Assembly (NCBI GenBank): GCA_036402075.1
Contig: DASWTP010000066.1
Coordinates: forward strand, 1-64,000
Length of the DNA: 64,000 nucleotides
Source: Chryseosolibacter sp036402075
GTDB taxonomy: Bacteria > Bacteroidota > Bacteroidia > Cytophagales > Cyclobacteriaceae
Reading direction: 5' to 3'
The position numbers were made by a program, and so were the translations under genes. This document shows positions 1 through 8,795 of this stretch, in pieces. The notes under the pieces are model-generated. The model did not search any database, was not told where the DNA came from, and saw only the letters and a list, made by a program, of their open reading frames with translations. Each line of letters starts with the position of its first letter. Within the stretch, counting starts at the first letter, position 1.

Positions 1-405
1 CGAGGGCGGGTGTAAGTTATTTTGCGAAAACGTTGATTAGTAGATTCATTTATTGCTTCTGACGCGAAGTGGATTCAAAAATCAATCATGAACTCACGGC
101 AGTTTTTTCCGAAAGCCGCGTGACGAAAATGGATCAATAATCACCCGGCAAGTTTATTTCAAATTAAGTCTCAATGCATTCATCGCGATTCATAGGGTTC
201 ACAGCGCCACTGCGGTGAAGATGAAGAGATTTGCCACAGCATTTTGATCCTGGCCGAAGTGAGGCTTGCTCAATCGGTCTGATCGTTTTTTTGCTTGATT
301 CAATTTTTCACACTTCTACGCCTTCTTACCAGGAATAACGCGATGGACAAGTGTTCCGCGGTCAGAATAAGCCTCCGGACCACATTTACCGGCTTATAAT
401 GTGTC
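1..405. other. Gene-free stretch at window start
   Basis: No reading frame of convincing length or composition is seen on either strand; stops are frequent in all frames near the left edge. It lies beyond the 3' end of the minus-strand oxidase gene. I recognise no tRNA, repeat or clear hairpin here. It may contain the end or control region of a gene lying outside the window. Confidence 0.5.
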
Positions 406-1671
406 CTAACCCGGAGCAAGGCACTCCAGGTTTATCTCGCTAATGCTTCGACATCCAGCCAATCCCATGGTCAGCTCGAAGTCAGCCATCAGGTTGCGCA
501 CAACCTCGCAAACGCCACGCTCTCCTGCCAGCGCTAATCCGTAAACATATGGACGCCCTATGCACACTGCCGTGGCTCCGAGCGCAATCGCCTTGAACAT
601 GTCGGCTCCGGTGCGCACCCCGCTGTCGAGTAATATCGGAACACGGTGATTCACTGCACGCGCAATTTTTGGCAGCGCACCAAACGTGGAAATAGCACCA
701 TCCACTTGGCGGCCTCCGTGGTTGGAGATCACGATTCCGTCCACACCGTAATCAACAGCCTTTGCAGCATCTTCGGGATGCAAAATTCCTTTCAACACGA
801 TTGGCAGTTTCGTATGCTGTCGTAAAAACTTCAAGTCATCCCAACTCGTGGACGGGTTTGAGTAGGTGCCAACAAACTTTCGCACCGCTTTTATTGGCCT
901 CCCGGACTTCAATTTTGCGAAGAATCCATTGCCCGGATAATTCTTCACCATCCGGATCAGACCAAAGACAGAATCCCAACTCAATTCGCGCTTAACCTCG
1001 GGGCTGTCGTCAGCTTCATCAAGCATCTTTTGAAACACAGGGTCCGAAGTGTATTGTGCAATTCCTTTCCCTTCCAGGAATGGAAGATAGGCCAGGTCGA
1101 GGTCACGCGTTCGCCAGCCGAGCATGGTAGTGTCTAACGTCACAACGATGGCATCGCATCCACAACGCTCTGCACGTTGAACAAAACTCGCAACAAGGTC
1201 CTGCGACTTGCTCCAGTACAATTGAAACCAGCGCGGGCTTGCTCCCATGGCAGCAGCACATTTCTCCATTGGCACCGAAGCCTGATTTGAAAAGATGTAA
1301 GGAACGCCAAGCGCAGCGGCAACCCTGGCAACAGCAAGGTCCGCATCACGATGTGCCAACTCAAGCACGCCAACCGGTGAGAGCAGTAATGGGGAGGGAA
1401 TACTTTTTCCAAACAACGAAATAGAGGTATTGCGAACCCCAACATTGCGCAGCATACGCGGCACAATTTGAACAGAAGTGAATGCTTCCCGGTTGGATTG
1501 AATGGTGACGCCCGCACCAGCGCCACCTGCTACATAGGCAAATGCTTTCGGTGACATAACAGCCTTTGCGGCCAGCTCAAGCGCGGAAGGATCAACAGGG
1601 ACAACGGGACGTTTGCCGGTAAAGCCATCAAGGTAGATTTTTTTCTGCCAGTCTAATGCGGATAGGTTCAT
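406..1671 (-). CDS. FMN-dependent alpha-hydroxy acid oxidase/dehydrogenase (lactate oxidase-like)
   Basis: A 421-residue protein of the glycolate oxidase/lactate dehydrogenase LldD/lactate monooxygenase family, which oxidises 2-hydroxy acids with FMN on a TIM barrel. The family signature SNHGGRQVDGA is present, with the proposed catalytic His318 and substrate-binding Arg321. Lys294 (IVLKGI), Tyr152 (FQLYWSK) and the late phosphate-binding stretch DSGVRTGAD followed by GATAVCIGRP are also intact. The length is somewhat above the usual 360-390 because of an insertion around residues 195-275, as in lactate 2-monooxygenase-like members. No signal peptide, so it is presumably cytoplasmic. It is divergent from cinA. 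The exact substrate cannot be told from sequence; lactate is the leading guess. Confidence 0.9.
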   Translation of the reverse strand: MNLSALDWQKKIYLDGFTGKRPVVPVDPSALELAAKAVMSPKAFAYVAGGAGAGVTIQSNREAFTSVQIVPRMLRNVGVRNTSISLFGKSIPSPLLLSPVGVLELAHRDADLAVARVAAALGVPYIFSNQASVPMEKCAAAMGASPRWFQLYWSKSQDLVASFVQRAERCGCDAIVVTLDTTMLGWRTRDLDLAYLPFLEGKGIAQYTSDPVFQKMLDEADDSPEVKRELSWDSVFGLIRMVKNYPGNGFFAKLKSGRPIKAVRKFVGTYSNPSTSWDDLKFLRQHTKLPIVLKGILHPEDAAKAVDYGVDGIVISNHGGRQVDGAISTFGALPKIARAVNHRVPILLDSGVRTGADMFKAIALGATAVCIGRPYVYGLALAGERGVCEVVRNLMADFELTMGLAGCRSISEINLECLAPG

Positions 1672-1692
1672 CAGGTTAAAATACGAAATCCC

Positions 1693-1784
1693 CCTAAATC
1701 CTTAAGGACTTTGAGGTCAGAGTCTTTTACAGATTTCAATACTAAACCGCAGTTGTATTTGAGATCCTCTTTAGGGGATTTAGG
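1693..1784. repeat. Inverted repeat with CCTAAATCC arms
   Basis: CCTAAATCC (1693-1701) and its reverse complement GGATTTAGG (1776-1784) flank about 75 bases between the oxidase and cinA. Each arm sits in a longer run of C or G (CCCCCTAAATCC and GGGGATTTAGG). It lies in the divergent promoter region rather than after a gene end, so a terminator role is unlikely. It may be a copy of a dispersed intergenic repeat, but only this copy was noticed. Confidence 0.35.
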
Positions 1785-1827
1785 CGTTTTTCCGTTCCTT
1801 TGCATCGCTTTTTTACGACAAACTTCT

Positions 1828-3096
1828 ATGACGAAAACTGTTCTCGCAGAACTCCTGACAATTGGTGATGAAATTCTTTACGGGCAAATTGTGGATACCA
1901 ATTCGCAATGGATGAGTGTTGAGCTTAGTAATGCAGGCATCAAAGTCGTTCGCAAAACAACCGTAGGCGACATTGAGGATGAGATCATGACAGCCTTTGC
2001 TGAAGCGGAGAAGCGCGCAGATATTATTCTCATCACGGGCGGGCTCGGACCGACAAGCGATGACCTCACGAAGCCGTGCCTGGCGAAATATTTCAATTGC
2101 GGCCTGAAGATGCATCCGGAAGCGCTGGAAGAAGTGACTGAATTTTTCCGCAGTCGCGGGCGCGAGCTCACCGAAGTGAACCGACAGCAGGCCGCGTTAC
2201 CTGAATGCTGCGAAAAAATCACAAACGCGATGGGCACAGCTCCCGGGATGTGGTTCGAACGAAACGGAAAAGTATTCGTGTCGATGCCGGGTGTTCCGCA
2301 CGAGATGAAAAGAATGATGACAAACATCGTCATCCCCAAATTAAAAGAGACCTTCAAAACACCAACGATTCATCATAAAGTGATTCGCACGGCAGGCATT
2401 GGTGAATCTATGCTGGCTGAAAAAATCGAGGCATGGGAAAAAGCGCTCCCGCCACACGTAAAGCTTGCTTATTTACCGAGCCTTGGTGAGGTGAAACTCA
2501 GGCTGACAAGTTTCGGGGATTCACTTCCTGCTCTCCAGGAAGAAAGTGAGGCTTTGACGCAAAAGTTGGTCGAGCGAATTGATCATTTCATTTACGGTTA
2601 CGGAGAAGATCCTTTGGAAGTAGCTGTGGGAAATTTGCTAAGGGAACGAAAGCTGACGCTGGCCGTAGCAGAAAGCTGTACTGGCGGATATCTTTCGCAC
2701 CTGATCACCAGTGTTCCCGGCAGCTCGGAATATTTTATGGGCAGCATGATCCCTTACTCATACGAAGTAAAAATGCGCCAGCTGGGCGTGAAGCCCGAAA
2801 CGCTCGAAAAATTCGGAGCCGTGAGCGAGGAAACGATCAGGGAGATGGCAAATCTTGTGCGTGCGAAATTCAATACCGACATCGGAGTGGCGACAAGCGG
2901 TGTTGCCGGCCCTGGCGGAGCCACAGCAGATAAACCCGTGGGCACGGTCTGGATCGCATATTCCGACAAGCATCAAACCGTTACACGAAAACTTCAACTT
3001 TCGAAAGACAGGCTGATCAACATTAAGGTCGCATCAATCGGTGTCCTGAACCTAATCCGCCTGAGCTTACCCGGTGGTCGCAACAATCAAAATTAG
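1828..3096 (+). CDS. cinA: CinA family protein (competence/damage-inducible protein A, nicotinamide-nucleotide amidase)
   Basis: A 422-residue two-domain protein. The N-terminal half is a MoCF/molybdopterin-binding-like domain (ELLTIGDEILYGQ at the start, then ITGGLGPTSDDLT), associated with ADP-ribose pyrophosphatase activity in characterised members. The C-terminal half is the NMN deamidase domain with VAESCTGGYLS and TSGVAGPGGATADKPVGTVW. The ATG at 1828 is chosen because homology begins right there; an in-frame start further upstream would add about 39 residues that look like translated leader. A TTCCTTTGCA stretch near 1794, close to the Bacteroidota -7 box, fits a promoter. The VOC gene follows after 5 bases, so the two are probably cotranscribed. 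Confidence 0.93.
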   Translation: MTKTVLAELLTIGDEILYGQIVDTNSQWMSVELSNAGIKVVRKTTVGDIEDEIMTAFAEAEKRADIILITGGLGPTSDDLTKPCLAKYFNCGLKMHPEALEEVTEFFRSRGRELTEVNRQQAALPECCEKITNAMGTAPGMWFERNGKVFVSMPGVPHEMKRMMTNIVIPKLKETFKTPTIHHKVIRTAGIGESMLAEKIEAWEKALPPHVKLAYLPSLGEVKLRLTSFGDSLPALQEESEALTQKLVERIDHFIYGYGEDPLEVAVGNLLRERKLTLAVAESCTGGYLSHLITSVPGSSEYFMGSMIPYSYEVKMRQLGVKPETLEKFGAVSEETIREMANLVRAKFNTDIGVATSGVAGPGGATADKPVGTVWIAYSDKHQTVTRKLQLSKDRLINIKVASIGVLNLIRLSLPGGRNNQN

Positions 3097-3101
3097 TTTT
3101 T

Positions 3102-3497
3102 ATGAGTCAGCGGATAGCGCACATTGCTTTGCTGGTGAACGATTACGATGCTGCGATCGAATTTTACACGAAGAAGCTTAATTTCGAATTGGTAGAAGAT
3201 ACGCGGCTGAGTGATGTAAAACGTTGGGTGGTAGTGCGACCAAAAGGTGGCGAATGCAGCCTGCTGCTGGCAAAAGCCGCTGACGAACAACAAGCCAAAT
3301 TTGTCGGCAATCAGTCTGGAGGACGCGTGTTTCTCTTCCTGCACACTACACAATTCGATGTCGACTACAATAATCTCGTGGCGCAAAAAATTTCGATTGT
3401 GCGCCCAATTGTAGAAGAAGTCTATGGACGTGTTTGTGTGTTTGCCGATCTGTACGGCAACAAGTGGGACCTGATAGAAAAGGTTCCCAACTCCTGA
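3102..3497 (+). CDS. VOC/glyoxalase superfamily protein
   Basis: A 131-residue single-domain protein with the vicinal oxygen chelate pattern. It opens with IAHIALLVNDYDAAIEFYTKKL, carries a paired half with VFLFLHTTQFDVDY, and ends with VCVFADLYGNKWDLIE, typical of small glyoxalase/bleomycin-resistance-type proteins. Candidate metal ligands are His5 in the opening strand and the late acidic residue in DLYGNKWDLIE. It starts 5 bases after cinA in the same direction, so probably shares its transcript. The substrate is unknown; VOC members include lyases, dioxygenases and drug-binding proteins. Confidence 0.85.
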   Translation: MSQRIAHIALLVNDYDAAIEFYTKKLNFELVEDTRLSDVKRWVVVRPKGGECSLLLAKAADEQQAKFVGNQSGGRVFLFLHTTQFDVDYNNLVAQKISIVRPIVEEVYGRVCVFADLYGNKWDLIEKVPNS

Positions 3498-3542
3498 AAT
3501 CGAGAGACTTAATATGCTACGGCTGGCAGCGGGGTGAATCTC

Positions 3543-3660
3543 CCAAGGGCGGCTGAAGTACTGAAATACATTTCGACAGATTGTCGGACCATAAAAAAAG
3601 AAGCCCCTCTAGATTTCATGGTATACAATGTGCTTCCATATGCATTCGAGCCGCCCTTGG
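3543..3660. repeat. Long-range inverted repeat between convergent genes
   Basis: CCAAGGGCGGCT (3543-3554) and AGCCGCCCTTGG (3649-3660) are perfect 12-base inverted arms separated by about 94 bases. They lie between the 3' ends of the VOC gene (plus) and the 7-TM gene (minus). The intervening sequence contains an A-run but no convincing gene. It could be a bidirectional terminator with a large loop or a dispersed intergenic element. Confidence 0.45.
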
Positions 3661-3668
3661 CAGACAAA

Positions 3669-4370
3669 TTAGTTCACCCGATGCCACTGAATTTTCTCCA
3701 CTTCTTCATCGCTTAAATTCACCCTTCTTCTCATCGTGTAATAGAATCCGAACGCGAATGCAATATTTTTAATGACGTTGTTCACATTGTGAAATGCCCA
3801 GGCCATGCGGCTCATGTCCGGTGTGAGTTCAGTCAATACATAATTGGCAATCATGAAAAGGAAAAAATTGAAGCTGAAGTAGAATATGACAGCTCCATTG
3901 AAAATCAACCCACTGTATAAGTTCTTATCAAATAACGGAGGTTTTTCTACCTGGTAGTTGTTGTAAACAATTCCGAAGAAAACAAGGATTGCACCTGTGA
4001 TCGCCCACATCTCGCCCTGGTAGATGTCCATTGAATGACGAAAAGCTACGAGCAGTAAAGAAATTACATACACGGCAATTCCGAAATAGAAATATCTGCG
4101 GTTTTTGTATTTGAAAACGACTTCGTAGTAGTACCAGCAAAGTGCTCCAAATATTAATGCATAATATAGATTATAAATGATCGCTGTTGGTTCACTTTTG
4201 TTATAAAGGATTGTTACGACTATTTCAGCTACGGCCGAGAGCATAACTACGACTCCCATTATCCGATTTTCTAGAGGTAGCTTTTTAAGCTTAATCAAAT
4301 ACACGCCAAACGGAAGAACAATGGAGTATATTGAAAGCACTCTAATTATTTCAATAGTTTCAGCGCTCAT
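3669..4370 (-). CDS. Predicted seven-helix inner-membrane protein
   Basis: A 233-residue protein that is almost entirely hydrophobic helices. About seven spans can be seen, starting near residues 10-27, 37-56, 67-85, 95-110, 122-137, 155-178 and 200-212. The end is a short charged cytoplasmic-type tail (SDEEVEKIQW). I recognise no catalytic motif. It begins 6 bases downstream of the lipoprotein gene on the same strand, so the two probably form an operon and may work together at the envelope. Uncharacterised 7-TM proteins of this size are common in Bacteroidota; the function is unknown. Confidence 0.75.
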   Translation of the reverse strand: MSAETIEIIRVLSIYSIVLPFGVYLIKLKKLPLENRIMGVVVMLSAVAEIVVTILYNKSEPTAIIYNLYYALIFGALCWYYYEVVFKYKNRRYFYFGIAVYVISLLLVAFRHSMDIYQGEMWAITGAILVFFGIVYNNYQVEKPPLFDKNLYSGLIFNGAVIFYFSFNFFLFMIANYVLTELTPDMSRMAWAFHNVNNVIKNIAFAFGFYYTMRRRVNLSDEEVEKIQWHRVN

Positions 4371-4376
4371 GGTTTC

Positions 4377-5015
4377 TCAAATTTCACACGGTGGACATGG
4401 ACTTGATACGTCATACACGGTTACCTCCTCCCCTTCAATTCTTCCGCCCTGGATATTTTTCGTGTTATAGACAAACAACAGCACCTGCTCTTCTCCTTCG
4501 TTATTCAGTGCGCGAACAACATTGACGTATTCAAAAGCCTCGTTGGATTGAATCTCCGTAAAGATGTCATTGCCGAAGAAATGATACCACGGGGTGGCTG
4601 GGTGCGCTGCCGCGTATGCCGCTGCCCACTGTTGCGCTGTTTCGGCATTCAAAATCGCGCCCGTTGACAGGTCAAGAATGTCAGATTGAAAAAGTTCGCC
4701 TTCTGCGCCCAGCGTAAACATCATCATGCGGGGTGCGCCATTTCCATCGGTAGCATGGTGAAATACAACGCCCGGCCCCTCTGTTGCGCTGAGCAGCTGC
4801 CCAAGGGTGGCAGCAGAAAAAGAGTACGAGGATTGTTCACGTCCCGCAGCAACACTTCCACCAAAATTTGCCACCCACGCGTAGGCAACATTCAATGGGA
4901 TCTGACTTCCAACGGAAGGATCATAACGTCTTGGTAAATTTTGTGCAGCGTCTTTTGAATCTTGACAGGCAACAATGCAAGTGATGAGAGTAAGTAACAG
5001 GAAAATTTTTTTCAT
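4377..5015 (-). CDS. Hypothetical lipoprotein with C-terminal CPPC motif
   Basis: A 212-residue protein with a lipoprotein signal (MKKIFLLLTLITCIVAC, lipid-anchored Cys17). The mature part is mixed alpha/beta and recognisable to me as no family. It contains FEYVNVVRALNNEGEEQVLLFVYN, followed by a very C-terminal SPCPPCEI. The paired cysteines at the extreme end are unusual and could bind metal or form a disulphide. It is the first gene of a likely two-gene minus-strand operon with the 7-TM protein. Upstream, on the plus side, lies a divergently transcribed GyrI-like gene. Confidence 0.75.
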   Translation of the reverse strand: MKKIFLLLTLITCIVACQDSKDAAQNLPRRYDPSVGSQIPLNVAYAWVANFGGSVAAGREQSSYSFSAATLGQLLSATEGPGVVFHHATDGNGAPRMMMFTLGAEGELFQSDILDLSTGAILNAETAQQWAAAYAAAHPATPWYHFFGNDIFTEIQSNEAFEYVNVVRALNNEGEEQVLLFVYNTKNIQGGRIEGEEVTVYDVSSPCPPCEI

Positions 5016-5193
5016 GGCTTTTTAGGTTTGGGTTGTGAAACTTTGAGCGTTTCAGAATCCAATCGCCATGAAAAAGAAGACCTGCTGCTAATGGGAATTC
5101 GCGCAGCGAAAATAGAAAGAACTCCCTAGCCTTCCCTGCAGCATAAGATATATTTGAAAAAATTCACTAAAATCAGGGTAGAATAAATCCGGT

Positions 5194-5670
5194 ATGCAAC
5201 CTAGAATTGAAGTTATCAGCGAGAAAAAACTTGTAGGCCTCAGTACACGACTGTCATTGACTCAAAACCGTACTGCTGCATTATGGCAATCCTTCCAAAA
5301 TCGAAAAAAAGAAATTACAAACGCTATCAACACCGATCGTATATCACTGCAGTTATATGACGCAAACTATTTCCGGGACTTCAACCCATCAAAGGAATTT
5401 ACAAAGTGGGCAGCGGTCGAAGTGTTCGACTTCAGTTCTGTGCCATCGGATATGCAAACACTGATCATTCCCGCGGGTGAATATGCCGTGTTTCATTACA
5501 AGGGATCGAGCACTGACAACTCGATTTTTCAATACATTTTTTCGGTATGGCTTCCGAAATCAGATTATGCGCTGGACAATCGCCCACATTTCGAAGTACT
5601 CGGTGACAAGTACAAAAATGCAGATCCCTCCTCCGAAGAGGACATCTATGTGCCGGTTCGAAAAAAGTAA
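5194..5670 (+). CDS. GyrI-like/AraC effector-binding domain protein
   Basis: A 158-residue stand-alone ligand-binding domain. It starts PRIEVISEKKLVGLSTRLSL, has a central LQLYDANYFRDFNPSKEFTKWAAVEV and PAGEYAVFHYKGS, and closes with YALDNRPHFEVLGDKY and EEDIYVPV. These match the GyrI/SOUL-like effector-binding fold (Rob/BmrR C-terminal type), including the late acidic residues next to the aromatic pocket. There is no DNA-binding domain, so it is a free sensor or a small-molecule hydrolase/binding protein rather than a regulator. It is a single gene, divergent from the lipoprotein operon. Confidence 0.8.
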   Translation: MQPRIEVISEKKLVGLSTRLSLTQNRTAALWQSFQNRKKEITNAINTDRISLQLYDANYFRDFNPSKEFTKWAAVEVFDFSSVPSDMQTLIIPAGEYAVFHYKGSSTDNSIFQYIFSVWLPKSDYALDNRPHFEVLGDKYKNADPSSEEDIYVPVRKK

Positions 5671-5813
5671 CAGACCACGAACGAAAATTAAAACTTTGGA
5701 TTCTGCCGGACAGCAATTCATTTCTGGCATCGGGTTTGAAACTGTGTCTCCGCTCGCGGATTCATGAAACAGCTGATCAGGTTTCGCGCGCACTAACCGT
5801 TAAATGACACAGT

Positions 5814-6542
5814 ATGAAAAATAAATTAACAGCGCTTATCGTATTGCTCAGCCTGATCTCGTCAGCGAGTATCGCCCAATTCCGCGAAGGCCGTTCGGGC
5901 GGAGGAGATCCGGAACCAAAAAGTTATTTTAAAATCGGAACACAGATTCCATTCGCGCACACCATTATTTATGATCACCGTATTACTCCCGGCTTTTCGA
6001 TCAACGGAGGAATCGGGTTAATTACAAGCCCATACACAAACATGATTTTTTCCGGCTTAGAAAACAGGGGCATGATCAACGCTTCCGAGCGAACGATCCT
6101 CGACCGATCGTTTCAGATGGGCGTAGCGTATCAACTCGGTGCGAACTTCCACTTCAGTAAAAACTATGTACGCATGTATGGCCAAATACTCCGGCTCAAT
6201 GGTGACCTGGGATACACTGATCTCGCGAACCTTTACCTGGGAACAAACCTGCCTGACATCTCGCGGTTTCTGAAACCCATTGACATCCGCTCAACCGTAC
6301 CGATGGTGGGCGTATTATATGGCAGAAGATTTTCGATCGGTGAGAATTCAGAAATTCACGTGGAGGGTTCCATTGGCAAGACGCTGGGACACAATACCAA
6401 ATACGAAACGAACAGTTTCCTCGATCGCATTGATCTCGTGAACGATGTGCTGTACTCTGGAATTGACCACGGCCTTGACAACTATTTCACCAAGAAAGGA
6501 TGGTTGCCGAGCCTGAACGTATACTACGTATATAAATTTTGA
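5814..6542 (+). CDS. Outer-membrane beta-barrel protein
   Basis: A 242-residue protein with an N-terminal signal peptide (LIVLLSLISSASIAQ, cleavage after about residue 21). The rest alternates polar and hydrophobic residues in beta-strand style and ends in NVYYVYKF, an aromatic C-terminus typical of Bam-inserted barrels. The size suggests an 8-10 strand barrel. No enzymatic motif is visible. It is a single gene, convergent with the T9SS-linked operon and separated from it by a hairpin. Confidence 0.75.
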   Translation: MKNKLTALIVLLSLISSASIAQFREGRSGGGDPEPKSYFKIGTQIPFAHTIIYDHRITPGFSINGGIGLITSPYTNMIFSGLENRGMINASERTILDRSFQMGVAYQLGANFHFSKNYVRMYGQILRLNGDLGYTDLANLYLGTNLPDISRFLKPIDIRSTVPMVGVLYGRRFSIGENSEIHVEGSIGKTLGHNTKYETNSFLDRIDLVNDVLYSGIDHGLDNYFTKKGWLPSLNVYYVYKF

Positions 6543-6560
6543 GTGTGGGTTTTAGGATCT

Positions 6561-6591
6561 GTAGCCTGTGGTCTCACCAACTGCAGGCTAC
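6561..6591. terminator. Hairpin between convergent genes
   Basis: GTAGCCTG (6561-6568) pairs perfectly with CAGGCTAC (6584-6591) around a 15-base loop, just after the barrel gene and just before the 3' end of the minus-strand OmpA gene. There is no long T-run, so if it ends transcription it does so weakly; the position suits both directions. Confidence 0.5.
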
Positions 6592-6596
6592 TACCC

Positions 6597-8795
6597 TTAA
6601 TGTCGCATGGCGGCCTGAATCTTGACCTCTGCTCTTCTGTTAAGACTGTGTTCCTCTTCCGTGCACTCCACGCCATCGCTACATCGGTTCAGGATTAGCT
6701 CTTCACCAAACCCGGTGGCTTCGATCCGCGAACGCTGGATTCCGCGCTGCACGAGATAATTCGTGACGGCCATGGCACGTTTCCCCGAAAGCTCCAGGTT
6801 ATATTGATTAGTTCCCTTGGAGTCAGCGTGTGCACCAATATTAACTTTTGAACCCGGTGCCCGCCTGAGGTCGCGTACAAATCTGTCGAGTGTTTTGTTG
6901 AACTCCGGCTTGATCACCCATTCATTGAAGTCGAACAAGACTTCGAGTTTCTCCAGGAACGTTTCTTCAAGCAGGATGTCGTTTACCAACTCGGCTTTAT
7001 AGAGCCCTTCGGTATTCAAGTGAAATCCATTCGATATATGGCCTGCTTTCTTCGCGGTGACGCGGTATTTCGAGTTCGGAAGAACAAGAAACCTATAGAA
7101 AGCATCGGCACCTACCTGAATTGAGTCAACGGTGCCGCTGGTGATATTTTCAAGCACCACCGTTGAGCCAGGAAGAATCGCCTGAAGTTCATTGCTGAAC
7201 ACGCGGCCTTGCGCAAAGAGTCCGTTCTCCCAGATTGGAATGGTAAGTGTGTCGGTAAGAACGGAATTCTTGTCTGTGACAAACCTGATTTCATCGATCG
7301 AGGTGTAGCCGGCCTTCCTGGACGTTACGACAAACTCTTTGTCGAGGGGGAGCTGGGTATAGAATCCGCCCAGCGAATCGGTCGTTAGAGAATCCACTTT
7401 ATCGCTGTTCGGGTCTTTAATGTACACGGTGGCGTTAGAGATCGGCAGCTTTGAAGCGCGTTCAACCACCGTTCCGAGCAAGGTGAATTTATTCAGTTCG
7501 AAGGAATAGATGTCATCATAGCCCGTTCCTCCTTCCCGGTTGGACGAGAACATTCCTCTTCGTCCCGATTTATCCACCAGCAATGAGAAGTCGTCCATGG
7601 CTGTGTTGATCGGGTAACTCATGTTGGCAGGCGCCTCAAAAGATCCGTTCTCCATCCGGCTTACAAAATTATCAAGACCGCCAAAGCCGCCATGGCCGTT
7701 TGAAGCAAAGAACAAAACGCTGTCGCGGTAAACGTAGGGATAAAATTCATCTCCAGCTGTATTGATCCGGCTTCCGAGGTTTTTGGGTTCTGTCCATTTG
7801 TTATTCTGGTAGTAGGAAACATAAAGGTCAGCACCGCCAACACCACCCGGCCTGTCAGATGAAAAATAGAGGACAGTTCCATTATCAGAAACCCACGGAT
7901 GCCCGGTGGAATAACCATGATCATTGAATGGAAAAGCAGTGACATCCGTCAATGTGTTATCCGCGCCAAGGGAAGCAAAGTACAACTCGAGGTTCACCTT
8001 ACCGGACGCATCGCGCGCAGGTCTTCCGTTTCGTACTGCGTTGCGCGAAAATGCAATCTTCCTTTCGTTGAGGAAGAATGACACCGGGCCGTCATGATAG
8101 ATGGAGTTCAGCTCGCGTTTGTAAAACAAGTCGACCTGGTCTTCGGCTGAGCGCTCATCATCGTATGCCTGCGCCACAAAAAATGTATTCAAAGGTGTTT
8201 CATCTTCATTGAGTGCCGACATTGATTTCCGCTTGATGAACAAGTCGCGATCACGGGCAGATACGAAGACAATGCCATCGCGGAAGTAATGCGCTCCGAA
8301 GTCCGATTGATCGGAGTTAAACCATTCATGGCGGATTGAATACAAGTTGGAATCTCTCCTGTGAAACTCCAGCTGGTCGAGAAAGGCGATCTTGAGCTGT
8401 GTGCGCGAATCGCCATGCTCTGCTTTTTGATACTGCCGGTATGCAGCGAGCGCTTTAGAATACTCGTGCGTCATGCTGAGCACTTCCGCATACCGATATA
8501 GTTCAACAGGTTTCACACGCGGATCGGCAACGAGCTTTTCGTACCACGTTATCGCGTCTTTGTAGTTTCCGAGTTTCACGTAGCAATCGGCAATGCGTTC
8601 CTTTACCAGTCGGTCGTTTTGATGGCGTTCTTCATAGTGCAGGTAAAGTTCCAGCGCATTACGATAGGCGAGGATGCGGTAAAATTCCTCCGCTTTCTTA
8701 AAATCGTTGACAAAGAGCGTTGTGATGTTTGTGCTCTGTCCAAAAATGTTCAGCGAGGTGAATAAAAAGGATAATATGAGCAGTGGGCCGCGCAT
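6597..8795 (-). CDS. OmpA-family protein with TPR, PD40 propeller and regulatory-like domains (PorE-like)
   Basis: A 732-residue secreted protein. Domains in order: signal peptide (1-20), TPR helices (about 25-150, with CYVKLGNYKDAITWYEKLV), a PD40/WD40-like propeller (about 155-430, with VLYFSSDRPGGVGGADLYVS and MFSSNREGGTGYDDIYSF), carboxypeptidase-regulatory-like beta domains (about 435-600) and a C-terminal OmpA peptidoglycan-binding domain (about 615-730, with GAHADSKGTNQYNLELSGKR). This architecture is that of T9SS-associated OmpA proteins that tie PorP/SprF proteins to the cell wall. Its ATG overlaps the stop of the PorP/SprF gene by one base (TGATG), so it is translationally coupled. 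It is the last gene of the three-gene unit. Confidence 0.9.
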   Translation of the reverse strand: MRGPLLILSFLFTSLNIFGQSTNITTLFVNDFKKAEEFYRILAYRNALELYLHYEERHQNDRLVKERIADCYVKLGNYKDAITWYEKLVADPRVKPVELYRYAEVLSMTHEYSKALAAYRQYQKAEHGDSRTQLKIAFLDQLEFHRRDSNLYSIRHEWFNSDQSDFGAHYFRDGIVFVSARDRDLFIKRKSMSALNEDETPLNTFFVAQAYDDERSAEDQVDLFYKRELNSIYHDGPVSFFLNERKIAFSRNAVRNGRPARDASGKVNLELYFASLGADNTLTDVTAFPFNDHGYSTGHPWVSDNGTVLYFSSDRPGGVGGADLYVSYYQNNKWTEPKNLGSRINTAGDEFYPYVYRDSVLFFASNGHGGFGGLDNFVSRMENGSFEAPANMSYPINTAMDDFSLLVDKSGRRGMFSSNREGGTGYDDIYSFELNKFTLLGTVVERASKLPISNATVYIKDPNSDKVDSLTTDSLGGFYTQLPLDKEFVVTSRKAGYTSIDEIRFVTDKNSVLTDTLTIPIWENGLFAQGRVFSNELQAILPGSTVVLENITSGTVDSIQVGADAFYRFLVLPNSKYRVTAKKAGHISNGFHLNTEGLYKAELVNDILLEETFLEKLEVLFDFNEWVIKPEFNKTLDRFVRDLRRAPGSKVNIGAHADSKGTNQYNLELSGKRAMAVTNYLVQRGIQRSRIEATGFGEELILNRCSDGVECTEEEHSLNRRAEVKIQAAMRH

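Noticed and set aside
1711..1827. Longer start for cinA at 1711
   Set aside because: The extra 39 residues are unlike CinA proteins and cover the likely promoter; the homology begins at the ATG 1828.
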